In this document: in pieces, positions 17,016-26,086 of the stretch | Layout: every line of letters begins with the position of its first letter | Position numbering within the stretch: position 1 is the first letter of the stretch | Assembly: GCA_028280065.1 (NCBI GenBank) | Contig: JANQMN010000022.1 | Coordinates: 1-39,770 of the forward strand | Direction: 5' to 3' | Source of the DNA: Hahella sp. | GTDB lineage: Bacteria; Pseudomonadota; Gammaproteobacteria; Pseudomonadales; Oleiphilaceae | Length of the DNA: 39,770 nucleotides | Translations under genes and position numbers: made by a program | Notes under the pieces: model-generated | Told to the model about the DNA's origin: nothing | What the model saw: the letters and a program-made list of their open reading frames with translations, nothing else | Databases searched by the model: none

Positions 17016-18224
17016 CTATTCGTCGGCCATTAAGATTGCTTGATACCCGACCGACAAAAGTGCGTCACGGATTTTCTGTCCATGCTTCCGGTTCTTGACC
17101 TCAATGCTCATGGACAGCGTGGCTTCCTTGGCCTTCACATGCGTAAATACCCGCTGATGATCAACGTCAATGATATTGCCGTCCAGGTCTCCCACCATCG
17201 CAGCCACCCGCGACAATGATCCAGGCGAATCGTCAATGAGCACCTTTAACCTGACAATCCGCCCCTGATGCACCAAATCGCGCATCAAGATGAAGGACAG
17301 CACGCGTGAATCGATATTCGCCCCACACAACACGACACCGACCTTTTGTCCCTTGAAATACTCGGGATGCTGCATCACACCGGCCAATGCGGCGGCGCCC
17401 GCCCCTTCAGCGACGGTTTTTTCAATGTTGATATAGGCGCTTACGGCCTGCTCGATGACTTCTTCCGAGACCAGCAAGACTTGGTCAACCTGACTTTTAA
17501 TGACCTCCAAGGTCAGGTCACCGGGATATTTTACGGCGATACCTTCTGCAATGGTGCTGCCCCCCACCCTGACCGGTTCGCCGCGCAAAAGCTGATGTAC
17601 CGCTGGAAAAGTTTCCGATTGAATCCCGACAATCTTTATGTCCGGCTTGATGGTTTTCGCCGCAATCGCCATCCCGGAAATCAACCCGCCGCCGCCAATC
17701 GGTACCACGATTACATCGAGATCCGGTACATCCTCCAACATTTCAACCGCCACGGTGCCTTGGCCGGCCATGACATATGGGTCGTTGTAGGGGTGGATCA
17801 GCGTCAAATCCTGTTCCTTAGCCAGTTGTTGCGCGTAATCACCGGCTTCCGCCAGGCTCTCTCCGGTAAGAACGACGTCGGCACCCAGCCGCTTGGTATC
17901 TTCCGCCTTCACATTCGGCGTAAAGCGGGGCATGACAATCGTCGCCGGAATCTGCAGCCTACTCGCATGGTAGGCGACTGCCTTAGCGTGATTACCGGCG
18001 GACATGGCGATTACCCCGGTGTTGCATCCATCCGACTGTAACTTAAGCAGTTTGTTAAGTGCGCCACGCTCCTTAAACGAGGCGGTAAACTGCATATTTT
18101 CAAATTTGATAAACAGGTCAACACCCACGATAGAGGAAAGGGTTGTGGATTGTTCACAGTGGGTACGGCGAATACCGTCAGCGATACAGAAGTGGGCTTG
18201 CCGAATATCGTCTAGTGAAATCAT
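17016..18224 (-). CDS. ilvA: Threonine ammonia-lyase (threonine dehydratase), medium form with ACT domain
   Basis: 402 residues from the ATG at 18224; a TTG two codons upstream is the longest alternative. It is a PLP enzyme of fold type II converting threonine (or serine) to 2-oxobutyrate and ammonia, the first step towards isoleucine. The Schiff-base lysine is K53 (positions in the longer form) in FTASFKERGALN, and the phosphate loop is PIGGGGLISG. The C-terminus carries a single ACT regulatory domain (about 325-400). The length of about 400 is that of the medium form, between catabolic TdcB and the 500-residue biosynthetic IlvA. It lies 13 bases after the crotonase gene on the same strand, so the two are probably co-transcribed. 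ilvD lies at the far end of the window but not in this operon. Confidence 0.88.
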   Translation of the reverse strand: MISLDDIRQAHFCIADGIRRTHCEQSTTLSSIVGVDLFIKFENMQFTASFKERGALNKLLKLQSDGCNTGVIAMSAGNHAKAVAYHASRLQIPATIVMPRFTPNVKAEDTKRLGADVVLTGESLAEAGDYAQQLAKEQDLTLIHPYNDPYVMAGQGTVAVEMLEDVPDLDVIVVPIGGGGLISGMAIAAKTIKPDIKIVGIQSETFPAVHQLLRGEPVRVGGSTIAEGIAVKYPGDLTLEVIKSQVDQVLLVSEEVIEQAVSAYINIEKTVAEGAGAAALAGVMQHPEYFKGQKVGVVLCGANIDSRVLSFILMRDLVHQGRIVRLKVLIDDSPGSLSRVAAMVGDLDGNIIDVDHQRVFTHVKAKEATLSMSIEVKNRKHGQKIRDALLSVGYQAILMADE

Positions 18225-18237
18225 AGTCAATCTCTAT

Positions 18238-19029
18238 TCAGGTTTCTTGGTCGGTATTATGACTCAAAGGTTTCCCATGTCGACCGGTTCCCGAAGAGAA
18301 GCTCGCCGCTCCCGCCAATGTTTCGCCGGAATGTATTGATGCCAAGCCTTTGCACATTTCATTTTGCATCGCTTCCTGCTCGGACATCCCCCACTGTTGC
18401 ATCAAGGATAAACGATCGTTGCGCATACAGACTTGCGGATGCATACAGAGTTGCGCCGCGAGTTCCCTGGCGCATTGCAGGGCGGACCCCGTAGCGACCA
18501 GGCGATTGACCAAACCGATATCGTAGGCCTCTTTCGCATCCATCTCACGGCCGGTTAAAACCATATCCATCGCTCTGGAATGGCCAATCAATCGCGGCAA
18601 TCGAATTGTCCCTAAATCAATAAGCGGTACGCCGAAGCGTCGGCAAAAAATACCGAACTTTGCATCTTCCCCGGCCACCCGCAGGTCACACCAAAGCGCC
18701 AGTTCCAATCCACCGGCCACCGCATAGCCTTCAATCGCGGCAATTACCGGTTTTTCCAGCTGGAGACGGGTCGGCCCCATCGGTCCCAGGTTACCGGCTT
18801 CGATAAGCTGCCGTCGATCACCGGCTGCCAGGGCTTGCAAATCCGCACCGGCGCAAAAGTGTTCCCCGGTGCCGGTGAGGATGGCTACATACTGCCGATC
18901 ATCGGCGGCAAAATCTTCAAAACAATCCAACAACTCTTGCGCGGTTTGTGTATCCACGGCGTTGCGCCGCTCTATTCTATCGATAGAAATTACGCTAACA
19001 TGGTCTTGCTTGACGTGTTTAACGGCCAT
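18238..19029 (-). CDS. Enoyl-CoA hydratase/isomerase (crotonase) family protein
   Basis: 263 residues; ATG at 19029 with GGAG eight bases ahead. The crotonase oxyanion-hole segments are present: HFCAGADLQAL (about 57-67) and the GYAVAGGLELAL helix. The segment that carries the second catalytic Glu in true hydratases reads FGVPLIDLGTIRLPRLIG here, so the usual Glu is absent. This is typical of the broad crotonase subgroup with uncertain substrate rather than of FadB-like hydratases. The C-terminal 25 residues (Ser/Gly/His-rich) look dispensable. It lies directly upstream of the threonine ammonia-lyase gene. A role in acyl-CoA metabolism is family-level knowledge only. Confidence 0.85.
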   Translation of the reverse strand: MAVKHVKQDHVSVISIDRIERRNAVDTQTAQELLDCFEDFAADDRQYVAILTGTGEHFCAGADLQALAAGDRRQLIEAGNLGPMGPTRLQLEKPVIAAIEGYAVAGGLELALWCDLRVAGEDAKFGIFCRRFGVPLIDLGTIRLPRLIGHSRAMDMVLTGREMDAKEAYDIGLVNRLVATGSALQCARELAAQLCMHPQVCMRNDRLSLMQQWGMSEQEAMQNEMCKGLASIHSGETLAGAASFSSGTGRHGKPLSHNTDQET

Positions 19030-19095
19030 CGCCTACTCCGTGTGAAATTGCGTTGCATCAGGTTTTTTATTTTATGGACGCCGACCCGATTCGCA

Positions 19096-19413
19096 TCAAA
19101 AGGTGAAAAAAGGGTCCTCTAGCCACTCGATAATAATATCCAAATCAGCGACCTTTACACATTTTACCGCAGCGATCAGATCGAAGTTGAAGTCGTTCCG
19201 GCCGAGCCAGATACCGGCCAAGAACCTTGTTACCTGCTGTTCCCGGGGCGACATCTCGGCTAACGCCAACTCCATGTCGAGCCTATCGAGCTTCCGATTG
19301 CCGACATCAAAAAACGATTTGGCAAAGGGAAACTCATCAAGAAGCGTATTGAACCTGCGCTGTGTAGCCGTTAGGGGAGAAGAGGACATCATCGGGCTCC
19401 GGAAAAGATTCAT
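19096..19413 (-). CDS. Small conserved-looking protein of unknown function
   Basis: 105 residues, possibly 98 if translation begins at the second or third Met (MMSSSPLTATQRRF). It is acidic and helical, without signal peptide or membrane segment. I see the phrases LDRLDMELALAEMSPREQQV and a C-terminus DLDIIIEWLEDPFFTF, which look like real coding sequence, but I do not recognise a family. It lies 22 bases downstream of the hexapeptide transferase gene and 66 bases before the crotonase gene on the same strand, so it may be read through from either. Confidence 0.6.
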   Translation of the reverse strand: MNLFRSPMMSSSPLTATQRRFNTLLDEFPFAKSFFDVGNRKLDRLDMELALAEMSPREQQVTRFLAGIWLGRNDFNFDLIAAVKCVKVADLDIIIEWLEDPFFTF

Positions 19414-19435
19414 TCAAGCAAACGTAAAAATGGCG

Positions 19436-20041
19436 TTAGCTGAACTTAGCAATGAATTGCTCCGCCGACAACTGTCTGAAATCTTCCAGCCGTTGTTGCA
19501 ACAAATCCGCTGACCAATGCCACCAAGCCAGCTTTTCAAGTCCGGCAATAACCTCTTCCTTAAAGCGTTTCCGCAATGGCTGAGCAGCCACCCCAGCAAC
19601 AATGGTGTATGGGGCGACATCTTTTGAAACCACGGCTCCCGCAGCGACAACAGCCCCATTGCCGATGCGGACTCCCGGCAGAATTATCGCCCCATGACCA
19701 ATCCAGACATCGTGGCCGATGGTTACAGCCTGCTCACGCCGCCAATCGAACAGTTCCTGCTCATCTTCCCCCCAACCATATTTTTTACTGCGATAAGTGA
19801 AATGATGCAACGCCACTCTCGGCAAGGGATGATTGCCGGGATTTATCCGTGAATAGGACGCAATCGAACAAAACTTGCCAATGTCGGTATAGATGATTTC
19901 AATATCGTTTCCGACATAAGAGTAATCGCCAAACTGTGTCTCGCTGATTTGGCAACGGTCGCCGATTTCATTGCCGACGCCGAAGGTCACCTTGGTTACG
20001 CAAGAGTCGCTGCCGATTTGTGGCGGGCCAGTTAAGGTCAT
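19436..20041 (-). CDS. Hexapeptide-repeat acyltransferase of the phosphonate-metabolism family
   Basis: 201 residues forming a left-handed beta-helix. Hexapeptide runs are visible as [21 protein letters not shown], then [20 protein letters not shown] and [17 protein letters not shown], with a C-terminal helical cap. The catalytic-type His lies in [12 protein letters not shown]. It matches the transferase family repeatedly found inside C-P lyase clusters (TIGR03308 as I recall it). Its acceptor is not established; acetylation of a phosphonate, as PhnO does, is one idea. Its ATG overlaps the phnP stop (ATGA), so the two are translated together. Confidence 0.82.
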   Translation of the reverse strand: MTLTGPPQIGSDSCVTKVTFGVGNEIGDRCQISETQFGDYSYVGNDIEIIYTDIGKFCSIASYSRINPGNHPLPRVALHHFTYRSKKYGWGEDEQELFDWRREQAVTIGHDVWIGHGAIILPGVRIGNGAVVAAGAVVSKDVAPYTIVAGVAAQPLRKRFKEEVIAGLEKLAWWHWSADLLQQRLEDFRQLSAEQFIAKFS

Positions 20042-20820
20042 GCCTTCTCCCCCGGCATTTTTTCAACGCCAATTTCAAGATGATCCCTGGCGACCTGAAC
20101 TCCAGGCGGCAAGACCTCATGATCCAAAAGGAAGCGATCAAATTCATGACTGATATGCGTCAACCAGGTGGCTCTCGGCTGTAAACTTTCGACAATTTCC
20201 AGCGCTTCATTAAGATTATTGTGATTACTGTTGTTTTTCGGACCCGGAGGATGGGTGCAATCCAAAACCAGAGTATCGAGTTCCCGGCCCTGTAAGAATT
20301 CGGTCGTTTCAGGCGGCAGCCCTCTGGTGTCCGTCAAATAGGCTAATTCGGTTTGTTGATAAGAGAAAAGGTATCCATAAGTAGGTTTTGAGTGCCGGAG
20401 GGGAATCGGCGTGATCGAGAGTCCTGCAAGTTGCCAGTCGACCAGCGCCTTATCCAAGGCCTGAAAGCGTAAGATGCCGGGGTGCTTATATAAGTCATCG
20501 CAACCTTGTTGGTCCGGGGGGTGATAGACGGCAGTTTCGATATTTGCTCCCCACCGCAAATGAAACAAGCCCGCCACATGATCCATATGAAAGTGGGTGA
20601 GCAGCACGTGAGACAAGCTACCTGCGGGAAACACTTCAGTGAGATTTGGCAGGCCCGCATCGACCAGTAACTGCCGGTTTTGCCATTTCAGCAGGGCGCT
20701 ACAGGGGCGCCTTTTAAAAGCAGGATTGATTCGCGCGCGCTCACAGGCGGCACATTCGCATCCATACAACGGCACCTGACCGGCATTACCGGTGCCTAAA
20801 AATGTCAGCGATAACGGCAT
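20038..20820 (-). CDS. phnP: PhnP, 5-phospho-ribosyl 1,2-cyclic phosphodiesterase
   Basis: 260 residues of the metallo-beta-lactamase fold. The metal site motif HFHMDH is at 76-81 (T-H-F-H-M-D-H). The N-terminal cysteines C21, C23 and C26 (YGCECAAC) match the structural zinc loop of E. coli PhnP. The enzyme opens the cyclic phosphate left after C-P bond cleavage, giving ribose 1,5-bisphosphate. The ATG has GGAG eleven bases upstream. It is separated from phnM by a 424-base gap that holds a small opposite-strand gene, so it probably has its own promoter. phnN, which would convert ribose 1,5-bisphosphate to PRPP, is not in the window. Confidence 0.92.
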   Translation of the reverse strand: MPLSLTFLGTGNAGQVPLYGCECAACERARINPAFKRRPCSALLKWQNRQLLVDAGLPNLTEVFPAGSLSHVLLTHFHMDHVAGLFHLRWGANIETAVYHPPDQQGCDDLYKHPGILRFQALDKALVDWQLAGLSITPIPLRHSKPTYGYLFSYQQTELAYLTDTRGLPPETTEFLQGRELDTLVLDCTHPPGPKNNSNHNNLNEALEIVESLQPRATWLTHISHEFDRFLLDHEVLPPGVQVARDHLEIGVEKMPGEKA

Positions 20821-21024
20821 AAAACAATATCTCCACGGTGCTCTGCTAGCATAAAGTCATCTTTCGGAGGAAAAACTGTGCTTTTGTTACAAAAACACGG
20901 GCATATACAGAAAAACGTTACAACCTGCCACCTCTTATTGTCTACCATTTAACCAAGGGAACATATTAATCAGGCGGATATAGCCAATTTGCATGGCTAA
21001 AAGCTCTACTATAGCGGTAAATCT

Positions 21025-21216
21025 ATGACAGTTAGATCCGGTGAAACTGAAAATGCTTGGTATAGAAGCGAACGTTATATACATACAAGCGAAGGCTGGT
21101 ATTTCATTACCCGGGAAAATACCCAGGAAGGCCCTTTTCGCACCATGCAGGAAGCTGAAAACCAGCTTACGCAATATATTCGCCAAGCTAGCCAAGCCGA
21201 TCCTTATAGCGATTAA
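21025..21216 (+). CDS. Small DUF6316-like protein
   Basis: 63 residues with the pattern RSERYIHTSEGWYFITRENTQ-GPF-T, then AENQLTQYIR near the C-terminus. I recall this as the short DUF6316 family of gammaproteobacteria, function unknown. It has no signal peptide and no cysteine, and is aromatic-rich at the N-terminus. It is transcribed against the flanking phn genes and lies in the gap between phnM and phnP, with its stop 28 bases from that of phnM. A weak Shine-Dalgarno and no clear promoter are seen, so expression is uncertain. Confidence 0.68.
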   Translation: MTVRSGETENAWYRSERYIHTSEGWYFITRENTQEGPFRTMQEAENQLTQYIRQASQADPYSD

Positions 21217-21243
21217 CCGATCGCCATTTGACGGATTGGTGCG

Positions 21244-22392
21244 TTAATAGACCTTCTTGCCGGCGCGGAAAACGTGCCGGAGTATAGGCACCTGGGCATC
21301 CTGATAGTCAAAAACGATCAGATCCGCCCGCATATCCACGGCAAGTTCGCCACGGTCCATCAACCCTGCGGCACGAGCCGGTTTTCGGGTAACCGTGTCC
21401 AGGGCGTGCGATAAGCCATAGCCTATAGCCTCATCGGTCAAATTCAATGCAGCCTGTAACAGGCTGGCCGGATAGTAATCGCTGCTCAAAATATCCAATA
21501 GACCTTCTTTAGCCAAATCCGTCGCCGCGACATTGCCGCTATGCGACCCGCCACGCACGACATTCGGCGCGCCCATGAGAATCTGCATGCCTGTCCGCGC
21601 ACAATGGCCTGCGGCTTCCATCGTCGTAGGAAACTCGGCGATGGACATACCATGGCGATACGCCTCTTCGACATGCTCTCTGGTGGCATCGTCATGACTG
21701 GCGACAGGAATACCCCGTAACTTGCAAGAACGCACGATTTGATTTCTATAGGGCTCACTGAAACGGGCACTGCCTTCCTGCTGCTTTGCCATGAACACCT
21801 CCAGCCCGAGGTCGTCCAAATCATATTTACCCTGATAGTAAATTCGATATTTGTCCAGGTTCGCAAACTGTCGTTGCCCCGGAGAATGGTCCATCACCGA
21901 TACCAGCCGCACCAACGGATGATCTATCCATTTCTCGAATAACTCGAGCGTTTCCTCGCGGCTGACTTCGCAACGCAGATGCACAAAATGCTGGGCGCGG
22001 TGTCTATCTTGTTGCTGGGAGTTGGAAACTGCTTCCAGCATGTCATTGAGGTTCTTTCCGCGATCGCCGTTTTCCACGACGTCGCCTAACGACAGCGCAT
22101 CGAAAACGGTGGTGATACCGGCGCTGATTATCTGCCCGTCATGAGACAATGCCGCCGATGCACCGGGCCATTTCACCCCCGGCCTGGGAACAAAGTGCTT
22201 TTCGAGGTTGTCGGTATGGAGCTCTACCAAACCGGGTGCGAGGTATGCTCCTTGGCAATCATAGGCGCCTGGCAAATGGGAACGTCCGGTGCCGAGATCT
22301 TCAATCTTATCGTCCTTCACCACCAGTGTGCCTAGAAACACCTCCCGCGCGGTAATCAAGCGGGCATTCGTCATAATCACTTCACTCGTCAT
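21244..22392 (-). CDS. phnM: PhnM, alpha-D-ribose 1-methylphosphonate 5-triphosphate diphosphatase
   Basis: 382 residues from the ATG at 22392, which has GGAG about eleven bases upstream and overlaps the end of phnL. A further ATG at 22374 is an alternative; the longest frame runs from 22419. The protein is of the amidohydrolase superfamily: N-terminal metal residues in LVELHTDNLEKHF and a conserved ASHDDATREHVEEA. It removes pyrophosphate from the ribosyl-phosphonate triphosphate, giving the substrate of PhnJ. Length is normal (E. coli about 378). It is the last gene of the continuous phnC-M run. Confidence 0.92.
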   Translation of the reverse strand: MTSEVIMTNARLITAREVFLGTLVVKDDKIEDLGTGRSHLPGAYDCQGAYLAPGLVELHTDNLEKHFVPRPGVKWPGASAALSHDGQIISAGITTVFDALSLGDVVENGDRGKNLNDMLEAVSNSQQQDRHRAQHFVHLRCEVSREETLELFEKWIDHPLVRLVSVMDHSPGQRQFANLDKYRIYYQGKYDLDDLGLEVFMAKQQEGSARFSEPYRNQIVRSCKLRGIPVASHDDATREHVEEAYRHGMSIAEFPTTMEAAGHCARTGMQILMGAPNVVRGGSHSGNVAATDLAKEGLLDILSSDYYPASLLQAALNLTDEAIGYGLSHALDTVTRKPARAAGLMDRGELAVDMRADLIVFDYQDAQVPILRHVFRAGKKVY

Positions 22393-23149
22393 TCTGCATT
22401 GGCTCCATCTCCACGACATGGTCGGCTATCTGGCATATGACTTCCTCATCATGAAAAACGCCCAACAGAGCGGCGCCCTGACGCTTTGCCTCCCGCATCA
22501 AACCGATCACAACACCTTTGTTCCTGCTATCCAGCGAGGCGGTCGGCTCATCTAGAAGAAGCAATGGATGTTGCGCCACAAACCCCCTGGCAATATTGAC
22601 CCGCTGCTTTTCACCCCCGGAAAACGTCGCCGGCGGCAGGCCCCAAAGCGTCCTGCCGATGCCCAAACGGTCCAGCAGTTGTTCCGCTCTATCCTGCGCT
22701 TCCGCCAATTCGATGCCGCAGCGAAGCGCCGGCTCCATGACAACCTGCAAGGTAGGCAGTCTAGGAACTACCCGGAGAAACTGACTGACATAGGCGATAT
22801 ATCTGCGCCGGAAGGCTGCTATCTGGCGCGGGTGTGCAGCCGCGAGACGAAAAGGCCCAGGATGATGGCCCATGTGCAAACGGATCTCGCCGCTGTCGAG
22901 CAGATAATTGCCATAAACCAGGCGCAGCACCGTGCTTTTCCCGGCTCCGGATACGCCCCGGAGAATTACACATTCTCCCGCAGCGACAGATAAGCTGAAG
23001 TTTTCCAAGACGCTAAGTTGCCGTTTACCTTGCTGGTGCAGAACAAATGCCTTGCTTACATCCTGCAATTCCACCATTGCAGACTGATGACACCTGGCGG
23101 TTTGCTTATCTCGAACAGGGCTGCTTGTTGCCAATTCACACAGGGACAT
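22382..23149 (-). CDS. phnL: PhnL, ATP-binding protein of the C-P lyase system
   Basis: 255 residues from the ATG at 23149, which has a good GAAGGA ribosome site. Homologues usually start near MVELQDVSKAF, which is an ATG at 23077, so the first 24 residues may be extra. It is an ABC-type ATPase: Walker A GVSGAGKST, signature FSGGEKQR, Walker B LLLLDEPTASLD. Known PhnL works with PhnG-H-I in forming the ribosyl-phosphonate nucleotide, not in transport. A 53-base gap separates it from phnK; the other core genes are packed tighter. It is leftward, like the whole cluster. Confidence 0.92.
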   Translation of the reverse strand: MSLCELATSSPVRDKQTARCHQSAMVELQDVSKAFVLHQQGKRQLSVLENFSLSVAAGECVILRGVSGAGKSTVLRLVYGNYLLDSGEIRLHMGHHPGPFRLAAAHPRQIAAFRRRYIAYVSQFLRVVPRLPTLQVVMEPALRCGIELAEAQDRAEQLLDRLGIGRTLWGLPPATFSGGEKQRVNIARGFVAQHPLLLLDEPTASLDSRNKGVVIGLMREAKRQGAALLGVFHDEEVICQIADHVVEMEPMQNDE

Positions 23150-23202
23150 CTCTGTTCCTTCTTCATCGTTAGCGGATCTTCAGGCTCAACAGGGAAAACT
23201 AT

Positions 23203-24000
23203 TCATGCGGCCAACATCGAAGCCACCAACAACTGACTGTAGGGATGTTGAGGATCGTCGAGAATTTGGTCGGTTAGTCCGGACTCGATAATCTCCCCTT
23301 CGCGCATGACAATCATTCGATCCGCCAGCATCCTGGCCACGGCGAGATCATGAGTTACCAACACCAGGGCAAGGTCTAAGTCGAACACCAAACGCCGCAG
23401 CAAATCAAGTAACTTGGCCTGGACGGAAACATCCAGCCCCCCCGTTGGCTCATCCATAAATACCAGCCGCGGACGAGTAACCAGATTGCGCGCTATCTGT
23501 AACCGTTGCTGCATGCCACCGGAAAAAAGCGATGGCGCTTCGTCAATACGGCTCGGGTCAACTTCGACCATGTCCAGCCATCTGCCGGTTTCCGAGCGAA
23601 TGTCTCCATAATGCCGCCAGGCGTTTGCCATCAGCCGCTCGCCCACGTTAGCGCCGGCACTTACCCGCATTCTAAGTCCCAGGTGTGGATGCTGATGTAC
23701 GAACCCCCAGTCGGTTCGCAGCAGTTCGCGTTTTGCGGCGGTGCTCAGTTGCAGAATATCCAAAGGCTCACCTTTGCCGGAGCGATAACTGAGACTTCCG
23801 CTCTGAGGCGTTAAGTGGGTACTCAGACACTTCAGCAAGGTGGTTTTGCCTGAGCCGGATTCTCCCACGACCGCTAAAACTTCCGCCGAAAACACTTCCA
23901 GATCCAGGTTGGCGATACCCTTGCCATTGCCGTAGTCATACCGCAGTTTCCTTGCCGAAAGAATCGGGGGTTCCATCCCGATTGACGTATCAGAAATCAT
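23203..24000 (-). CDS. phnK: PhnK, ATP-binding protein of the C-P lyase complex
   Basis: 265 residues from the ATG at 24000, which overlaps the phnJ stop as ATGA. The longer frame to 24069 would intrude 73 bases into phnJ and is unlikely. ABC ATPase motifs: Walker A GESGSGKTT, signature FSGGMQQR, Walker B LVFMDEPTGGLDVS. In E. coli, PhnK docks on PhnJ in the C-P lyase core complex. It is like Dpp/Opp-type ATPases in sequence but has no permease partner in the cluster. Confidence 0.93.
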   Translation of the reverse strand: MISDTSIGMEPPILSARKLRYDYGNGKGIANLDLEVFSAEVLAVVGESGSGKTTLLKCLSTHLTPQSGSLSYRSGKGEPLDILQLSTAAKRELLRTDWGFVHQHPHLGLRMRVSAGANVGERLMANAWRHYGDIRSETGRWLDMVEVDPSRIDEAPSLFSGGMQQRLQIARNLVTRPRLVFMDEPTGGLDVSVQAKLLDLLRRLVFDLDLALVLVTHDLAVARMLADRMIVMREGEIIESGLTDQILDDPQHPYSQLLVASMLAA

Positions 24001-24875
24001 CCTGGGTCTCCCTGGCTTGGAGTATGTTCCACCTTTTCGGAAGTTTCCCGGTTCTGTTGTTGCAGGCAATAATCGGTGTCAGAGCACTGGTACCGGCGGC
24101 GACCACGGTCGTCAATAATGATTTCATCGAGAAAACTGCCGGTCGCGCCGCAAAGGGCACAGCAACCCTCCCAGCGCTGGGGTTCAAAGGGGAAGTCTTC
24201 AAAATCCAGCGACTCGACATCCGTATAGGGCGGGATGGCATACAAACGCTTCTCTCGACCAGCGCCAAACACCATTAACGCCGGGCTTTGATGCAACTTT
24301 GGATTATCGAACTTCGGGATCGGCGAGGGGTCCATGACATAACGGCCATTCACCTTCACCGGGTAGGCATAGGTCGTCGCCACATGGCCATATCTGGCAA
24401 TATCCTCATACAGTTTCACATGCATGATGCCGTACTCGCTTAACGCATGCATTGTGCGGGTTTCAGTTTCCCGCGGTTCGATAAAGCGCAACGGTTCAGG
24501 AATCGGCACTTGAAAGACCAGAATCTGTCCTGCCTTGACCGGAATTTCCGGAATTCTGTGGCGGGTTTGGATCAGCGTCGCTTCGGTTGTACGCGTGGTC
24601 GTTTTCACTCCGGCAACATTCTCGAAAAAAGCGCGAATGCTTACTGCGTTAGTCGTGTCGTCAGCGCCTTGATCGATAACCTTCAAATAATCCTCTTTAC
24701 CGATCAGAGCCGCCGTAACCTGCATTCCCCCGGTACCCCATCCATAAGGCATCGGCATTTCCCGGCCGCCAAAAGGTACCTGGTAGCCGGGAATGGCAAC
24801 CGCTTTGAGCAAACAGCGCCGGATCATCCGCTTGCTTTGCTCATCCAGATAGGCGAAGTTATAGCCGGTCTCCAT
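23997..24875 (-). CDS. phnJ: PhnJ, carbon-phosphorus lyase (radical SAM)
   Basis: 292 residues. It breaks the C-P bond of ribose 1-alkylphosphonate 5-phosphate using an Fe-S cluster, SAM and a glycyl/thiyl radical. The conserved C-terminal cysteines are all present: C239 and C242 in CCALCG, C264 in YQCSD and C270 in TDYC. They match E. coli C241, C244, C266 and C272 by constant offset. The Gly-rich PYGWGTGGMQ is near residue 43. The start overlaps the phnI stop (TAATG), so translation is coupled. An about 20-residue tail after the last Cys is polar and variable. All core residues being intact, this should be an active lyase. Confidence 0.95.
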   Translation of the reverse strand: METGYNFAYLDEQSKRMIRRCLLKAVAIPGYQVPFGGREMPMPYGWGTGGMQVTAALIGKEDYLKVIDQGADDTTNAVSIRAFFENVAGVKTTTRTTEATLIQTRHRIPEIPVKAGQILVFQVPIPEPLRFIEPRETETRTMHALSEYGIMHVKLYEDIARYGHVATTYAYPVKVNGRYVMDPSPIPKFDNPKLHQSPALMVFGAGREKRLYAIPPYTDVESLDFEDFPFEPQRWEGCCALCGATGSFLDEIIIDDRGRRRYQCSDTDYCLQQQNRETSEKVEHTPSQGDPG

Positions 24876-26086
24876 TAGCCTGTAACCTCATCCGGGCGGT
24901 CAGCTTGTTGCTGGCGTTCTGAGTCCGTTGCCGCACTTGCGGATTGCTGCCGAAACTCCTGTTGCAGCCTTCGCAATAGCTCCAGTTCGCTTTGAAAATC
25001 CACATAGTGCGGCAGCTTTAAATGGGAGACGAATCCGGAAGACTCGACATTATCGCAATGGGCGAGGACAAACTCGTCGTCTTGAGCAGGGGCATCGATA
25101 GATTCACCGAGTTCCCTGGCGCGCAGTGCCCGGTCCAACAAGGCTACCGACATGGTTTTACGCTCGGCCCGGCCAAAACTTAGCCCATAACCCCGCGTGA
25201 ACCGGGGAGCAAGCTCCCGATTACCTGAAAATTGATTGACCATTTCGCATTCGGTGACATGCATGACACCAATCACAACCGGTTCGGTCAAATCCTCACG
25301 CTCGATCAAAATCTCCACTTCGCCGCTACGAATCTCCCCGGCAAACGGATGATTGCGTCCGTAACCACGCTGCGTGGAATAAGCCAGCGCCAGCAAATAG
25401 CCTTCGTCTCCACGCGCCAACGCCTGTAATCGCGCGGAACGGTCTGCCGGAAACTGCAAGGGCTCTCGGGTGATATCCGAAGGTTGACGGTTTTCCGTTC
25501 GTGCATCCTGACTGTTACATCTATCAGCAACTTCGACTGCGTCGTCTGCGCCTTCTACCAGCGACTGTGCACCAAGCATCTCCAGCACTCTGGGATAGCA
25601 ATTGGTTCCGGCACTATCACAAACCTTTTTGGGTTCACCGGCTTGATCAGTGTCGTTGCAGACGCATTCGGTTTCTCCATTCGCCAACAGGGTAAAGTCA
25701 AGCAGGCGATGGGTATAATCATAAGTCGGCCCTAAAACCTGACCGCCGGGCAGATCTTTAAACGTGGCCGAAATGCGCCGCTCCACCTGCATTTTACTGG
25801 TTGCCAAAGGCAGGGTTTCTCCAAACTTGGGCAAGGTGGTTCGATAAGCGCGAAGCAGAAAAACAGCCTCGGTTAAATCGCCGGCCGCCTGTTTAATCGC
25901 GAGTGCCGCCAGTTCAGGGTCATAGACGGAACCCTCATTCATCACCCGGTCAACGCTCTGCCAAAGCTGCTCCTGAATCTGTTCGACGCTTAACTCCGGC
26001 ACCGCCGGATCACCCCGGCGCAGATCCTTGAGATGCTTATGCGCAGCCCGAATAGCCTTTTCACCGCCTTTCACTGCGACGTACAT
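24875..26086 (-). CDS. phnI: PhnI, C-P lyase core subunit with a cysteine-bearing insert
   Basis: 403 residues against about 354 in E. coli. With PhnG, PhnH and PhnL it installs the phosphonate on ribose in place of adenine of ATP. Conserved blocks: MYVAVKGGEKAI at the start, PTYDYTHRLLDFTLLANGE (about 120-138), GYGRNHPFAGEIRSGEVEI (241-259) and HCDNVESSGFVSHLKLPHYVDF (about 343-364). The extra length lies mostly between 138 and 205 and contains C141, C143, C156, C163 and C190. A polar Gln/Ser-rich tail ends the protein. The ATG has GGAGG eight bases ahead, and the gene overlaps the end of phnH by 16 bases. Confidence 0.93.
   Translation of the reverse strand: MYVAVKGGEKAIRAAHKHLKDLRRGDPAVPELSVEQIQEQLWQSVDRVMNEGSVYDPELAALAIKQAAGDLTEAVFLLRAYRTTLPKFGETLPLATSKMQVERRISATFKDLPGGQVLGPTYDYTHRLLDFTLLANGETECVCNDTDQAGEPKKVCDSAGTNCYPRVLEMLGAQSLVEGADDAVEVADRCNSQDARTENRQPSDITREPLQFPADRSARLQALARGDEGYLLALAYSTQRGYGRNHPFAGEIRSGEVEILIEREDLTEPVVIGVMHVTECEMVNQFSGNRELAPRFTRGYGLSFGRAERKTMSVALLDRALRARELGESIDAPAQDDEFVLAHCDNVESSGFVSHLKLPHYVDFQSELELLRRLQQEFRQQSASAATDSERQQQADRPDEVTG

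Noticed and set aside
17346-18041. 231-codon open frame opposite the threonine ammonia-lyase gene
   Set aside because: It is the shadow of a clear family member on the other strand, has no ribosome site and no family resemblance.
21022-21040. A single CTGTCAT-like PhoB half site on the - strand upstream of phnP
   Set aside because: No second repeat at 11 bases on either side, and it overlaps the start of the small + strand gene.
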